64,000 nucleotides of DNA from Desulfarculaceae bacterium (GTDB lineage: Bacteria > Desulfobacterota > Desulfarculia > Desulfarculales > Desulfarculaceae): contig JAIPEN010000014.1 of the NCBI GenBank assembly GCA_021737145.1, positions 37,782 to 101,781 of the forward strand, written 5' to 3'. The notes under the pieces are model-generated. The model was not told where the DNA came from, did no database searches, and worked only from the letters and a program-made list of their open reading frames with translations. Of this stretch, positions 1 to 8,929 are shown piece after piece (position 1 is the first letter of the stretch; every line of letters starts with the position of its first letter). The position numbers and the translations under genes are program-made.

Positions 1-151
1 GCTGGGCGAGGGCCCCGGCTCCAAGGCGGACAAGGCCCGCGACCTGGGGGTGGAGATGATCGGGCTGGACGAGTTCCGGCAACGGGTGGCCGAGGCGGGA
101 GCCGGAGAGCCCCCAGACTCGGCCGGCCCGCTGTTCGACCAAAGGGGATGA
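1..151 (+). CDS. ligA: NAD-dependent DNA ligase, C-terminal end (partial)
   Basis: Reading frame 2 gives the last ~49 residues of a protein that starts outside the window. The run GEGPGSKADKARDLGVEMI matches the end of the BRCT domain of bacterial LigA, which seals nicks in replication and repair. A short acidic/proline tail (GEPPDSAGPLFDQRG) follows before the TGA. The stop overlaps the next ATG (ATGA), so the downstream acylphosphatase gene is probably translationally coupled. Only the BRCT end is visible, so the identification rests on that motif. Confidence 0.8.
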   Translation, partial: LGEGPGSKADKARDLGVEMIGLDEFRQRVAEAGAGEPPDSAGPLFDQRG

Positions 152-432
152 GCATGCCGCAGGTGAGAGCCGTGACCCTTATCAAGGGCCGGGTGCAGGG
201 GGTCTGGTTCCGGGCCTCCACCAAAAAGGAGGCAGACCGGCTGGGCCTGGACGGCTACGTGCGCAATCTGCCTCTGCGCAAGGTGGAGGCGGTGTTCCAG
301 GGCCAACGCGAGGTGGTGGAGCAGGCCCTGGCCTGGTGCCGCCTGGGGCCGCCCCGGGCCGAGGTGCGCGAGGTGGAGGTCTCCTGGCACGATCCGGACC
401 CCGGCCTCCAGGGCTTTGAGGTGCGTTATTGA
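148..432 (+). CDS. acyP: Acylphosphatase
   Basis: This 94-aa protein has the usual acylphosphatase length and the signature GRVQGVWFR, which contains the phosphate-binding loop and catalytic Arg. The second motif GYVRNL supplies the catalytic Asn. The family hydrolyses acyl phosphates such as carbamoyl phosphate and 1,3-bisphosphoglycerate in the cytoplasm. The usual 'PDG' after GYVRNL reads 'PLRK' here, a mild divergence. The start ATG overlaps the ligA stop; a second Met two codons later is an alternative. Confidence 0.93.
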   Translation: MSMPQVRAVTLIKGRVQGVWFRASTKKEADRLGLDGYVRNLPLRKVEAVFQGQREVVEQALAWCRLGPPRAEVREVEVSWHDPDPGLQGFEVRY

Positions 433-516
433 CCCATCGCCCGGCACGGGGTGTTTACAAGCGCCCCTCTGGCAGGGATAATGCCCAGGAGTCCGGTTCG
501 CAACGGGAGTAAAAGC

Positions 517-1479
517 ATGCACTTTCAGATGAAGCCCGCGCGGCGCCTGCTGCCGCTGATCATATTGTCCCTGCTGCTGGCCAGCGCCGTTGGCTGCGGC
601 TTCACCCAGACCGTCACCGACTACTGGCACGACCTCACGGACAGCCAGGACACCAACCTGCGCAAGCGGGTGGTGGTGGCGCCTTTCCTCAGCAGGCTTC
701 CCGGCCTGGAGGCGCGGGCCAAGGCGGTGGGCAAGTCCATCAGCCAGCGCCTGGAGAAAAAGGGCGGCGTGGTGCTGGTGGAGTTCAAGGAGCTGCGCCA
801 GTCGCTGTCCAAGGTGAGCCCCAAGATCGTCAACAGCGAGGACCGCATCGTGGCCGCTGCCCGGAGCCTGGGGCTCAACACGGTGCTCAGCGGGGCCGTG
901 ACCAATCTGTCGGTGCAGTACGACAAGACCGGCATCTACGGCTTTAGGGACAACGAGCCCTTCGGCCTCATGGAACTGGACCTGAAGCTCATCGACGTGG
1001 CCACCGGGGTGCTCCTGGGCGAGACCTCCATCGCCAGCCGGGTTAAGCTGACCGAGACCGGGGCTTCCAACATCCGCCTGGGCAAGCCCTTCCCGCCCAA
1101 GGTGATCAACATCCTGCAAGCCGATCTGGTGGATCCGTCCCTGGACTGGGTGACCGAAAAGGTCACGGCCCAGGCCTGGGTGGGCTTCATCCTGGAGGTG
1201 GACAAGCGGCGGGTCAAGGTCACCGTGGGCCGCGACACCGGCCTGCCCCTGGGGGCCGAGCTGGTGGCCTATGCCCAGGGCCAGCGCATCAAGTCCGGCA
1301 GCGGCCGGGTGCTCTATCTGCCCGGACCGCCGGTGGGCCGCCTCAAGCTGGTGAAGTTCGAGTCGCGCACCGCCTGGGCCGAGCCGGTGCTGGTCCCGGA
1401 AAAGAAAAAGGAAGACGGCAAGGAGGCGCCCAAGGCCAAGCTGTCCTTCCAGCCGAACCAGGTGCTGCGCACTCAATAG
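517..1479 (+). CDS. Putative outer-membrane lipoprotein, CsgG/FlgO-like fold suspected
   Basis: From the ATG at 517, preceded by a GGGAG ribosome site, the protein starts with a basic n-region and a hydrophobic stretch ending in the lipobox ASAVGC, so it is probably a lipoprotein. The ORF track start at 451 would bury this signal, so I moved it. The mature part begins 'RVVVAPFLSRLPGLEARAKAVG' and has alternating strands and helices like the nucleotide-free CsgG/TolB-N/FlgO class. It also contains a 'LIDVATGVLLGE' segment typical of that class. No catalytic motif is seen. It is monocistronic, followed by a bidirectional terminator. Function unknown. Confidence 0.7.
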   Translation: MHFQMKPARRLLPLIILSLLLASAVGCGFTQTVTDYWHDLTDSQDTNLRKRVVVAPFLSRLPGLEARAKAVGKSISQRLEKKGGVVLVEFKELRQSLSKVSPKIVNSEDRIVAAARSLGLNTVLSGAVTNLSVQYDKTGIYGFRDNEPFGLMELDLKLIDVATGVLLGETSIASRVKLTETGASNIRLGKPFPPKVINILQADLVDPSLDWVTEKVTAQAWVGFILEVDKRRVKVTVGRDTGLPLGAELVAYAQGQRIKSGSGRVLYLPGPPVGRLKLVKFESRTAWAEPVLVPEKKKEDGKEAPKAKLSFQPNQVLRTQ

Positions 1480-1514
1480 ACACCGGCCAGGCCGCTCAGC
1501 CAGCCTAAACAAAT

Positions 1515-1556
1515 CAAGGACGGCGTTGGGTAGCACCCGCGCCGTCCTTGTCTTTT
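1515..1556. terminator. Bidirectional rho-independent terminator
   Basis: An inverted repeat CAAGGACGGCG / CGCCGTCCTTG with a loop of about 14 nt is followed by TCTTTTG on the plus strand. It lies between the convergent lipoprotein gene and recN and can serve both. Confidence 0.8.
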
Positions 1557-1566
1557 GCAGGAAAGC

Positions 1567-3273
1567 CTAGAGTTTTTGCTTGGCCTGGCGGGCCGCCTCC
1601 AGCATCTCCAGGGCATGCTCCCGGGCCGCCTCGCCGGTGCCGACCCCGGCCAGCATGCGGCCCATCTCTTCCGAACGCCCCGCCTCGTCCAGCAGGGCCA
1701 GGCGGGTGGCGGTGCGTCCGTCCTCCACCTGCTTTTCCACCGCATAGTGCACGTCGGCCCAGGCCGCGATCTGGGGCAGATGGGTGATGCAGATCACCTG
1801 GCCCCGGGTGGCCAGGCGGGCCAGCTTCTTGCCCACCGCCGCGCCGGTGGCCCCGCCTATGCCCGCGTCCACCTCGTCGAAGATCAGGGTGGGCGCGCCG
1901 TGGCGGCGGGCCACCAGGGTGCGCAGGGCCAGAAGCATGCGCGAGAGCTCGCCGCCCGAGGCGATACGCCTCAGCGGCCTAAAGCCCTCGCCCGGGTTGG
2001 GCGCGATCATGATCTCGGCCGCCTCCAGGCCCCGGGGGCCCAGGGGGCCTTGCGGCGTGTCCAGGCCGCCGGCCGGGGAGGCAAAATCCAGGCGCAGGCG
2101 GCAGGCGTCCAGGCCCAGCTCCGACAGCTCGGCCTCGGCCGCCTCGGCCAGTTTCCGGGCCGTTGCCCGCCGGGCCTTGCCCAGCTTGCTCGCCAGGGCC
2201 ACGGCCTGGTCCAGGGCCTCCTGGCGGCGGGCCCGCAGCTGGTTCAGCTTTTCCTCGCCGCTGTCCAGGCCGGCCAGCTCTTCCTTGGCCCCGGCCAGCA
2301 CCTCCAGGGCCCCGGCCGCGTTCCCGCCGTGACGCCGGGTGATGCGCCGGATCTCGTGCAGCCGCTGCTCCACCCAGTCCAGACGGTGGGGATCAAACGA
2401 CAGGCTCGCCTCGTAGTCGCGCACCTGGTGGGCCACGTCCTCCACCAGGAAAAAGGCCTCGCTCAGGCGCTCCGAGGCCTGCGCGGTGCGCGGGTCCAGG
2501 CGGGCCAGTTCCTCCACCAGGCCGCGCAGCCGGTCCAATACCTCCAGGGCCGAGCCGTCGTCCGCGTAGAGCCCCTGGTGCGCCTGGGAGGCCAGAGCGG
2601 CCACCTCCTCGGAGTTGGCCAAGAGCTGACGCTCGGCCTTGAGCTCGGTCTCCTCGGCCGGGTCCAGGTTCACGGCCTCCAGATCGGCCACCAACTGCTC
2701 CAGCTCCTCGCGGCGCTCCTCGCGCCGGGCCAGGGCCTCTTCGGAGCGGGCCACCTCCCGGTCCATCTCGCGCACCTTGGCCACGGCCCGGCCCACCCCG
2801 GCCACCTGGTCCTCCAGGCCTCCAAAGGCGTCCAGCAGCCAGAGCTGCTCCTCGGGCTTCAGGAGGGCCTGCGAGGCGTGCTGCCCCACGATGCTCACCA
2901 GCTCGGGGCCCAGCTCGGCCAGCAGGCCCAGGGTGGCCAGGTTGCCGTTGACCTGCACCCGGTTGCGCCCCTCGCGGTTCACCAAACGGCGCACCACCAG
3001 CTCGCCCTCCTCGCCGGCCATGCCCTCGTCGTCCAGGCGATGGGCCGGATCGCTGGCCGCCTCCAGGTCGAACTGGGCCTCCAGCACCGCCTGGTCGGCC
3101 CCGGCCCGGATCAGCTCCGAGTCGGCCCGCTGGCCGATGAGCATGTTCACCGCGGCCAAAATGATGGACTTGCCCGCCCCGGTCTCGCCGCTGAGCACGG
3201 TAAGCCCCGGACCCGGCTCCATGGCCAGGGAGGATATGAGCGCGAAATTCTTTATGCCCAGATAGGTCAGCAT
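1567..3273 (-). CDS. recN: DNA repair protein RecN
   Basis: This 568-aa SMC-like ATPase acts early in double-strand break repair. Visible are the N-terminal FALI segment and Walker A GETGAGKS (about residue 30), a long central coiled coil of Glu/Ala/Arg-rich helices, the ABC signature ASGGELSRM (about 435) and Walker B TLIFDEVDAGIGG (about 460). Length and order match RecN. It is the last gene of a leftward run kdnB-kdnA-kdsB-recN, 42 nt after kdsB, so it may be co-transcribed. No obvious LexA box was seen in the short gap. Confidence 0.96.
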   Translation of the reverse strand: MLTYLGIKNFALISSLAMEPGPGLTVLSGETGAGKSIILAAVNMLIGQRADSELIRAGADQAVLEAQFDLEAASDPAHRLDDEGMAGEEGELVVRRLVNREGRNRVQVNGNLATLGLLAELGPELVSIVGQHASQALLKPEEQLWLLDAFGGLEDQVAGVGRAVAKVREMDREVARSEEALARREERREELEQLVADLEAVNLDPAEETELKAERQLLANSEEVAALASQAHQGLYADDGSALEVLDRLRGLVEELARLDPRTAQASERLSEAFFLVEDVAHQVRDYEASLSFDPHRLDWVEQRLHEIRRITRRHGGNAAGALEVLAGAKEELAGLDSGEEKLNQLRARRQEALDQAVALASKLGKARRATARKLAEAAEAELSELGLDACRLRLDFASPAGGLDTPQGPLGPRGLEAAEIMIAPNPGEGFRPLRRIASGGELSRMLLALRTLVARRHGAPTLIFDEVDAGIGGATGAAVGKKLARLATRGQVICITHLPQIAAWADVHYAVEKQVEDGRTATRLALLDEAGRSEEMGRMLAGVGTGEAAREHALEMLEAARQAKQKL

Positions 3274-3315
3274 GCCGCTAGCTTGCCACCGGCGGGGCGG
3301 GGTTGCAAGGCCGCC

Positions 3316-4062
3316 CTACCAGCCCTCGCCAGCCTGCTGCAGGATGGCCTCCACCCGTTTGGCGTCGGCCGGGCGGTCCACCTCGGGAGAGTCGTAGTCG
3401 GTTATCACGCAGCGAACCGCGTGGCCGTGCTCCAGGGCGCGGAGCTGCTCCAGTTTCTCGATCTGCTCCAAACGCCCGGTGGGCAGAGCCGTGAACTCGG
3501 CCAGGAAGGAGCGGCGGAACACGTAAATCCCCAGGTGCTTGTAATAGGTGATCTGTTCCCCGTCGCGGGGATGGGGCACCGCCAGGCGCGAAAAATACAA
3601 GGCGTCGCCCCCCGCGCCCAGGGCGGTCTTCACGTGGTTGGGGTCGTTTATCTCGCCGGGGTCCTTGATGGCCACCACCGGGGTGGCCATGCCCAGCCCG
3701 GGCTCGGCGATCAGCGGCGCGGCGCACTGCTCCAGCACCGCCGCCGGCAACAGCGGCTGGTCGCCCTGCACGTTGGCCACCAGCTCGTCGGGCCCCAGGC
3801 CCAGCATCTCGGCGGCCACGGCCACCCGGTCCGAGCCGCTGCGGCAGGCCTCGGGGGTCATGAGCACCTTGCCCCCAAAGGCCTCCACCGCCTCGGCCAC
3901 CCGCTGGTCGTCCGTGGCCGCGGCCACGGTCTCCACCCCGCCCGCCCGGCCCGCCCGCTCCATGACGTGCTGGATCATGGGCTTGCCCGCGATCTTGACC
4001 AGGGGCTTGCCCGGAAAGCGGCTGGACCCGTAGCGGGCCGGGATGATGATGTGCAGGGCCAC
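3316..4062 (-). CDS. kdsB: CMP-Kdo (likely CMP-Kdo8N) synthetase
   Basis: From the GTG at 4062 the protein is 248 aa, the normal KdsB size; the 319-aa ORF in the track extends into the upstream gene. It begins with the nucleotide-binding motif IIIPARYGSSRFPGKPL and contains VANVQGDQPLL, both typical of 3-deoxy-manno-octulosonate cytidylyltransferases. These couple Kdo to CMP for lipid A inner-core synthesis. It starts only 2 nt after the kdnA stop. With kdnA and kdnB directly upstream, the natural substrate is probably 8-amino-Kdo, as described for Shewanella KdsB; that is inference from context. Confidence 0.92.
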   Translation of the reverse strand: MALHIIIPARYGSSRFPGKPLVKIAGKPMIQHVMERAGRAGGVETVAAATDDQRVAEAVEAFGGKVLMTPEACRSGSDRVAVAAEMLGLGPDELVANVQGDQPLLPAAVLEQCAAPLIAEPGLGMATPVVAIKDPGEINDPNHVKTALGAGGDALYFSRLAVPHPRDGEQITYYKHLGIYVFRRSFLAEFTALPTGRLEQIEKLEQLRALEHGHAVRCVITDYDSPEVDRPADAKRVEAILQQAGEGW

Positions 4063-4064
4063 GG

Positions 4065-5258
4065 CTAGAGTTCCGCCACGGCCCGGTTGATGGCCTCGGT
4101 CATCTGCTTGAGCTTGGCCTCGTCCCAGTTGAGCATGATCTGCCAGCTCAGGCAGCGCGAGAGAATCTCCGCGGTCTTGGGCAGCACGGCCGGGTCGTAC
4201 TCGGCCGGCCCGTCGGGCCGGGCGAAGGGCCAACCGCCGCTGGGCAGGCTGGCCCCGTCGTGCAGGTGCTCCCAATGGGAATAGGCGTGCCAGGTGTTGG
4301 CTCCCCAGGGAATGGCCGCCGCGCCGTTGTCGGCCAGGAGCCCGGCGAAGCGCTGGGCCTGCTCCGGGGTCTCGTGGAACCAGGCCAGGAAGGTGGCCGA
4401 GTCGCCGGCCTCGTCCAGCACCTCGCGGAAGCTCACTCCGGGCACCCGCTTGAGAGCCTCCTTGAGCGCGGCCTTGTTCTTGCGCATGGTGGCCAGCATG
4501 TCCGGCAGCTTCTTCAGCTGCACCAGGCCCAGGGCCCCTTGCAGCTCCATCATGCGGTAGTTGAAGCCCATGAAGCGGCGGCCCTCGTTGCCCCGGCCCA
4601 CCGGCTTGTGGTCGTGCCCGTGGTCCTGGTACTCGCTGGCGTTGAGCACCAACGCGGGGTCGTTGCTGATGACCATGCCCCCCTCGCCGGTGGTCAGGGT
4701 CTTGACCGCGTCGAAGCTCAGGGAGCCCATGTGCCCAAAGGTGCCCAGATGGCGGCCCTCCAGGGTGCCGCCCAGGGCCTGGGCGGTGTCTTCCATGACC
4801 GCGATGCCCTTGGCGTCGGCAATGGCCTTGATCTGCTTGATGCGGGCCTGGGCCCCCATCATGTGCACCGGAACGATGGCCTTGGTCTTGTCGGTGATCT
4901 TCTTTTCCAGATCAGCCGGGTCCATGCACAGGGTTTCGTCTATTTCGCAGAACACCGGCTTGGCCCCGCAGTCCAGGATGGCCTCCCAGGTGGCCACGAA
5001 GGTGAAGCCCTGGGTGATGACCTCGTCGCCGTAGCCCACTCCCAGGGCGGCCAGGCCCACCTTTACCGCGGCGGTGCCGCTGGACACCGCGCAGGCGGCG
5101 GCCGCGCCGGTGAACTCGGCCATGGCCTGTTCGAACTGCTTGACCAGGTAGATCCCCTGGCGCTGCTCATCAAACTCGTAGCGGAAGAGCACCCCCCGCT
5201 GCATGACCTCGGCGACCGCGTCGCTTTCTTCCTTGCCGAGCCACTCGAATCCGGGCAT
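4065..5258 (-). CDS. kdnA: 8-amino-3,8-dideoxy-manno-octulosonate transaminase KdnA
   Basis: This 397-aa DegT/DnrJ/EryC1-family PLP aminotransferase converts the 8-aldehyde of Kdo to 8-amino-Kdo. The N-terminus MPGFEWLG plus LFRYEFDEQR, and the internal YQDHGHDHKPVGRGNEG, resemble the Shewanella KdnA subfamily rather than general sugar aminotransferases. The PLP lysine lies in SFDAVKTLTTGEGG (about residue 190). It sits between the Fe-dependent alcohol dehydrogenase kdnB and kdsB, in the order of the pathway. A Gram-negative envelope with Kdo8N in its core is implied. Confidence 0.88.
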   Translation of the reverse strand: MPGFEWLGKEESDAVAEVMQRGVLFRYEFDEQRQGIYLVKQFEQAMAEFTGAAAACAVSSGTAAVKVGLAALGVGYGDEVITQGFTFVATWEAILDCGAKPVFCEIDETLCMDPADLEKKITDKTKAIVPVHMMGAQARIKQIKAIADAKGIAVMEDTAQALGGTLEGRHLGTFGHMGSLSFDAVKTLTTGEGGMVISNDPALVLNASEYQDHGHDHKPVGRGNEGRRFMGFNYRMMELQGALGLVQLKKLPDMLATMRKNKAALKEALKRVPGVSFREVLDEAGDSATFLAWFHETPEQAQRFAGLLADNGAAAIPWGANTWHAYSHWEHLHDGASLPSGGWPFARPDGPAEYDPAVLPKTAEILSRCLSWQIMLNWDEAKLKQMTEAINRAVAEL

Positions 5259-5287
5259 GGCTTATTCTCCTCGAAAACTGCTGAAAT

Positions 5288-6448
5288 TTAGATGAAGGCC
5301 TCGCGGTAGATGATCTCCAACTCCGCCGCCGTCACCTGGCGGGGGTTGTTGGCGATGGGCACGGCCACGGTCATGGCTTTCTCGGCCATGGCCGGCACCG
5401 AATCCTCGGGCACCTTTAGTTGGCGCAGGCTGGTGGGGATGCCCACCTCCAGGGACAAATCGGCCACCTCTTCCACGCAGGCGGCGGCCGCCTCGGCGGT
5501 GCTCAGGTCGTCGGGCAGCTCGGCCAGGGCGTAGGCCATGTCCGCGAAGCGCTCGAGGCAGGCCATGAGGTTGTAGCGCAGCACGTAGGGCAGCAGCAGG
5601 GCGTTGGCCTCGCCGTGGGGGATGTCGTAGAACGCGCCCAGGGGATAGGCCATGGCGTGCACCGCTCCCACTCCGGCTTGGGCCAGGGCCAGGCCGGCCA
5701 GGTGCGAGCCCAGGAGCATGCCCTCGCGGGCCTCGAGGTTTTCGCCGTGGGCCACGGCCGGGCGCAGGTGCCGCCCGATTAGCTCGATGGCGGCCAGGGC
5801 GTTCAAATCGCTCAGGGCGTGGGCCCGGCGCGAGGTGAAGGCCTCCATGGCGTGGGTCAGGGCGTCCATGCCGGTGATGGCGGTGATGTAGGCCGGGCAG
5901 CTCACGGTGAGCAGCGGGTCCAGGATGGCGGCGAAGGGGTAGAGCTGGCGTCCGTTGATGCCGCCCTTGAACTGGTCCGAGCGCCGGGTGAACACCGCGG
6001 TGAAGGTCACCTCGGAGCCGGTGCCCGCCGTGGTGGGCAGGCAGATCACCGGCAGGCCGGGCTCGCTCACCTTGTCCAGGCCCACGTAGTCGGTGCAGGG
6101 CCCCGGGTTGGTGACCAGCACGCCGGCCGCCTTGGCCAGGTCCAGGGTGCTGCCTCCGCCGATGCCCACCACCGCCTGCACGCCCTTTTCCTTGCCCAGG
6201 GCCGCGGCGGCGTCGGCCTCGGCCGGCTCGGGCTCGCGGGTGATGTCGCTGTAGACCACGCTGTCGATGTCGGCCGCGGCCAGGCTGTCCAGGGCCGGTT
6301 TTATGGTCTCGCTGCCGGCCAGGTTGGGGTCCAGCACCAACAACACCTTGCCGGCTCCCAGCAGGCCCAACTCCGAGCCCAGTTGGGCCGCGCTGCCCTG
6401 TCCGAAGACCATGCGCTTGAGGCCCTCGGTCGCGAAGTTATTCGCCAT
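5288..6448 (-). CDS. kdnB: Iron-containing alcohol dehydrogenase, Kdo 8-oxidase KdnB
   Basis: From the ATG at 6448 (MANNFATEG) the protein is 386 aa, the size of group III Fe-ADHs; the 447-aa track ORF has a spurious N-extension. It shows the NAD-binding GIGGGSTLDLAKAAG and the metal site region with VHAMAYPLGAFYDIPHGEANA. General family members oxidise many alcohols. The direct neighbours kdnA and kdsB make oxidation of Kdo at C8 the likely reaction, feeding the aminotransferase. The gap to kdnA is 29 nt, so the two are likely co-transcribed. Confidence 0.82.
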   Translation of the reverse strand: MANNFATEGLKRMVFGQGSAAQLGSELGLLGAGKVLLVLDPNLAGSETIKPALDSLAAADIDSVVYSDITREPEPAEADAAAALGKEKGVQAVVGIGGGSTLDLAKAAGVLVTNPGPCTDYVGLDKVSEPGLPVICLPTTAGTGSEVTFTAVFTRRSDQFKGGINGRQLYPFAAILDPLLTVSCPAYITAITGMDALTHAMEAFTSRRAHALSDLNALAAIELIGRHLRPAVAHGENLEAREGMLLGSHLAGLALAQAGVGAVHAMAYPLGAFYDIPHGEANALLLPYVLRYNLMACLERFADMAYALAELPDDLSTAEAAAACVEEVADLSLEVGIPTSLRQLKVPEDSVPAMAEKAMTVAVPIANNPRQVTAAELEIIYREAFI

Positions 6449-6575
6449 GTGAATGTAACCTTTCCCGTCCCCCGTTCCAGCGGGGATGCGGATGGGATTT
6501 TCGCCTCTAAGGCCCGCCGATCGCGGGCTTTTTGATGGTAGCACAACTCGGGCGCTTGTAAAGAGCGCCGGGGCC

Positions 6576-6604
6576 TTGACCCCCCCGGGGAGCGGCGCTA
6601 GCAT
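6576..6604 (+). promoter_or_regulatory. Sigma-70 type promoter for the phosphofructokinase gene
   Basis: TTGACC, 17 nt, TAGCAT lies about 40 nt before the GTG at 6643, in the divergent space between kdnB and the kinase gene. Spacing is ideal; the -10 is moderate. Confidence 0.55.
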
Positions 6605-6642
6605 GGCTTCATCAGGCCCTTTAACTTTCAAGGCGGTGCAGC

Positions 6643-7983
6643 GTGCGCATAGAACCTCATACGGTCAAGGCCTCCCAGACCAAAATACCAACCCTGGGCG
6701 CGGCCAAGATACCCAACCCCGCCACCTCCATGTGCGGCCCGGACAGCAGCGTGTGCACCTTCATGGACGAAAACGACCGGGTGCTGGTGAGCCCCTACCT
6801 CAAGGACGTGATCGGTAAAAAGAGCCCGCCCACCTTCGAACTGGCCGGGCCCCACCCCAACGTCTACTTCGACCCCACCAAGCTCAAGGCGGCCATAGTC
6901 ACCTGCGGGGGCATGTGTCCGGGCATCAACTCCCTGGTGCGGTCCATCGTGTTGCAGCTCTACTACATCTACGGGGTGCGCAACATCGTGGGGGTGCGCT
7001 TCGGCCTGCAGGGCTTCAGCCCCCGCTTCGGCCACCAGATGCTGGAGCTGACCCCCGAGCTGGTGCAAAACATCCACGGCCGGGGCGGCTCGTTCCTGGG
7101 CATGAGCCGGGGGCCCCAGCCCATGGAAGAGGTGGTGGACTCCCTGGAGCGCTCCAACATCGGCCTGTTGTTCATGATCGGCGGCGACGGCACCCTCAGG
7201 GCGGCCCAGGCCATTCACCATGAAATATCCAAGCGCAAGATCAAGCTGGGGGTGGTGGCCATCCCCAAGAGCATAGACAACGACATCTGCTTCGTGGAGC
7301 GCACCTTTGGTTTCGAAACCGCGGTGGAGGCGGCCACCCGCTCCATCCTGGGGGCGCACAACGAAGCCACCGGCCTGCCCGGCGGCGTGGGCCTGGTAAA
7401 ACTCATGGGCCGCTTGTCCGGTTTCGTGGCCGCCCACGCCACCCTGGCCCTCACCGAGGTCAACTTCTGCCTGATCCCCGAGGTGCCTTTCGACCTTGAG
7501 GGCGAGCAAGGCCTGTTGGCCCACATGGAAAAGCGCCTGGCCCACCGGGGCCACGCGGTTATCGTGGTGGCCGAGGGCGCGGGCCAGAACCTCTTTGACG
7601 ACCAGGACCTGGGCCACGACGCCAGCGGCAACCCGGTGCTGGGCGACATCGGCCTGTACCTCAGGGAGCGCATCAAGGGCTACTTCGTCAAGAAGGGCAT
7701 TGAGATCAACCTCAAGTACATCGATCCCAGCTACACCATCCGCTCGGTGCCGGCCAGCAGCGACGACCGGGTCTTCACCGGCTTCCTGGGGCACCACGCG
7801 GTGCACGCGGGCATGAGCGGCCGCACCGGCATGCTGGTGTCCATCTGGAACAACCACTTCGTGCACGTGCCCATCCCCCTGGCCGTGGACCACCGCCGCA
7901 GGGTGGACCCCCAGGGCGACCTGTGGCGCGCGGTGCGCGAGGCCACGGGGCAGGAATCGCTGATCAACCAGGCTGACAAGTAA
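6643..7983 (+). CDS. 6-phosphofructokinase (plant/trypanosome-like, ATP-type active site)
   Basis: This 446-aa protein phosphorylates fructose 6-phosphate. An N-terminal extension of ~85 residues precedes the kinase core, which starts at AAIVTCGGMCPGIN. The phosphate-donor loop is GGDGTLRAA, with Gly where PPi-dependent enzymes have Asp. The substrate loop is IPKSIDNDI, with a Lys. This combination is known from plant and trypanosomatid ATP-PFKs and a bacterial long clade, so ATP use is likely but not proven. The start codon is GTG, chosen by the ORF and the promoter upstream. It converges on mscS with a 16-nt gap. Confidence 0.88.
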   Translation: MRIEPHTVKASQTKIPTLGAAKIPNPATSMCGPDSSVCTFMDENDRVLVSPYLKDVIGKKSPPTFELAGPHPNVYFDPTKLKAAIVTCGGMCPGINSLVRSIVLQLYYIYGVRNIVGVRFGLQGFSPRFGHQMLELTPELVQNIHGRGGSFLGMSRGPQPMEEVVDSLERSNIGLLFMIGGDGTLRAAQAIHHEISKRKIKLGVVAIPKSIDNDICFVERTFGFETAVEAATRSILGAHNEATGLPGGVGLVKLMGRLSGFVAAHATLALTEVNFCLIPEVPFDLEGEQGLLAHMEKRLAHRGHAVIVVAEGAGQNLFDDQDLGHDASGNPVLGDIGLYLRERIKGYFVKKGIEINLKYIDPSYTIRSVPASSDDRVFTGFLGHHAVHAGMSGRTGMLVSIWNNHFVHVPIPLAVDHRRRVDPQGDLWRAVREATGQESLINQADK

Positions 7984-7999
7984 AGGGAAAGGCCTTGGC

Positions 8000-8902
8000 C
8001 TAGAAGTTCTCCGGGCCCTCGGGGGGCGGTTCGCCCTCGTGGCGGGCGGGGGGCAGGTCTTTCTTGTAGACCAGGGTGCGGTAGGGGAAGGGTATCTCCA
8101 CCCCCTCGGCGTCGAAGCGCTTCTTGACCATCTCCAAAATCCACCAGCGGGCCGACCAGGACTCGGAGATGTCCGCGGTCCACATTACGAGGCGCAGGCC
8201 GATGGAGAAGTCGCCGTGGGAGATGACCCGGACCGCCGCCTCTTCCGGAGCCAGGCTGTCGGCCAGGCGGTGGGGGCAGCGCTCGGCCTCCTCCAAAATC
8301 AGCCGCCGGGCCAGATCGATGTCCGTGTCGTAGCTCACCCCGAACTCCACCCGCAACAGAATCTTGGGATCGATGATGGTGTAGTTGGTCAGGGCCAGGT
8401 TGTCGATCTTCTCGTTGGGCAGGATCAGGCGTTTGTTTTCCCAGGTGCGCACGATGGTGTGCCTGAGGGTGATGTCCTCCACCGTGCCGTACTCGCCCTC
8501 GATGGTCACCTTGTCCCCGATGCGGAACGGCCGGTAGATGGCCAGGGAGAAGCCGGAGATCAGATTGGCCAGGGAGGACTTGGCCGCGAAGCCCACCACG
8601 ATGGCGGTGATGCCCGCGCCGGCCACCAGGGTGCCCAGCAGGCCCCGGAGCTGGGGCACCAGGGCCGCGAAGAACACCACCGCGGCCAGGTAGATGATCA
8701 CCGACTTCAGGCGCAGGGTGAAGGCCACGACCGTCTGGTCCACCCGGCGCCCCAGGTGGCCCATGACCCAGTTGGAGCGCTTGAGTATCTGGGTCAGCAG
8801 GCGGGAGGTGACAAAAGCGCACAGGAACAGGAACACGGCCAGGGCCAGCATGCCCAGGGGGTTTGCCGGGTCCAGCAGATGCTTGGGCTCGAACCAGAAC
8901 AT
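8000..8902 (-). CDS. Small-conductance mechanosensitive channel, MscS family
   Basis: This 300-aa membrane protein has three predicted membrane segments in the first ~130 residues. They end in the pore-lining helix GAGITAIVVGFAAKSSLANLISGF, followed by the beta domain IYRPFRIGDKVTIEGEYGTVEDITL and WENKRLILPNEKI. This is the canonical MscS core, which opens under membrane tension to release solutes on osmotic downshock. A short proline/glutamate tail is not conserved. It converges with the phosphofructokinase gene and lies 27 nt downstream of the AICARFT gene. Confidence 0.95.
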   Translation of the reverse strand: MFWFEPKHLLDPANPLGMLALAVFLFLCAFVTSRLLTQILKRSNWVMGHLGRRVDQTVVAFTLRLKSVIIYLAAVVFFAALVPQLRGLLGTLVAGAGITAIVVGFAAKSSLANLISGFSLAIYRPFRIGDKVTIEGEYGTVEDITLRHTIVRTWENKRLILPNEKIDNLALTNYTIIDPKILLRVEFGVSYDTDIDLARRLILEEAERCPHRLADSLAPEEAAVRVISHGDFSIGLRLVMWTADISESWSARWWILEMVKKRFDAEGVEIPFPYRTLVYKKDLPPARHEGEPPPEGPENF

Positions 8903-8929
8903 ATGCGCCCCTCGCCTTTTCTTAAACTC

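Noticed and set aside
1555-4068. 837-aa plus-strand ORF
   Set aside because: It lies antisense to recN and kdsB and its Gly/Gln/His/Leu-rich translation has no family features; it is a GC-rich shadow.
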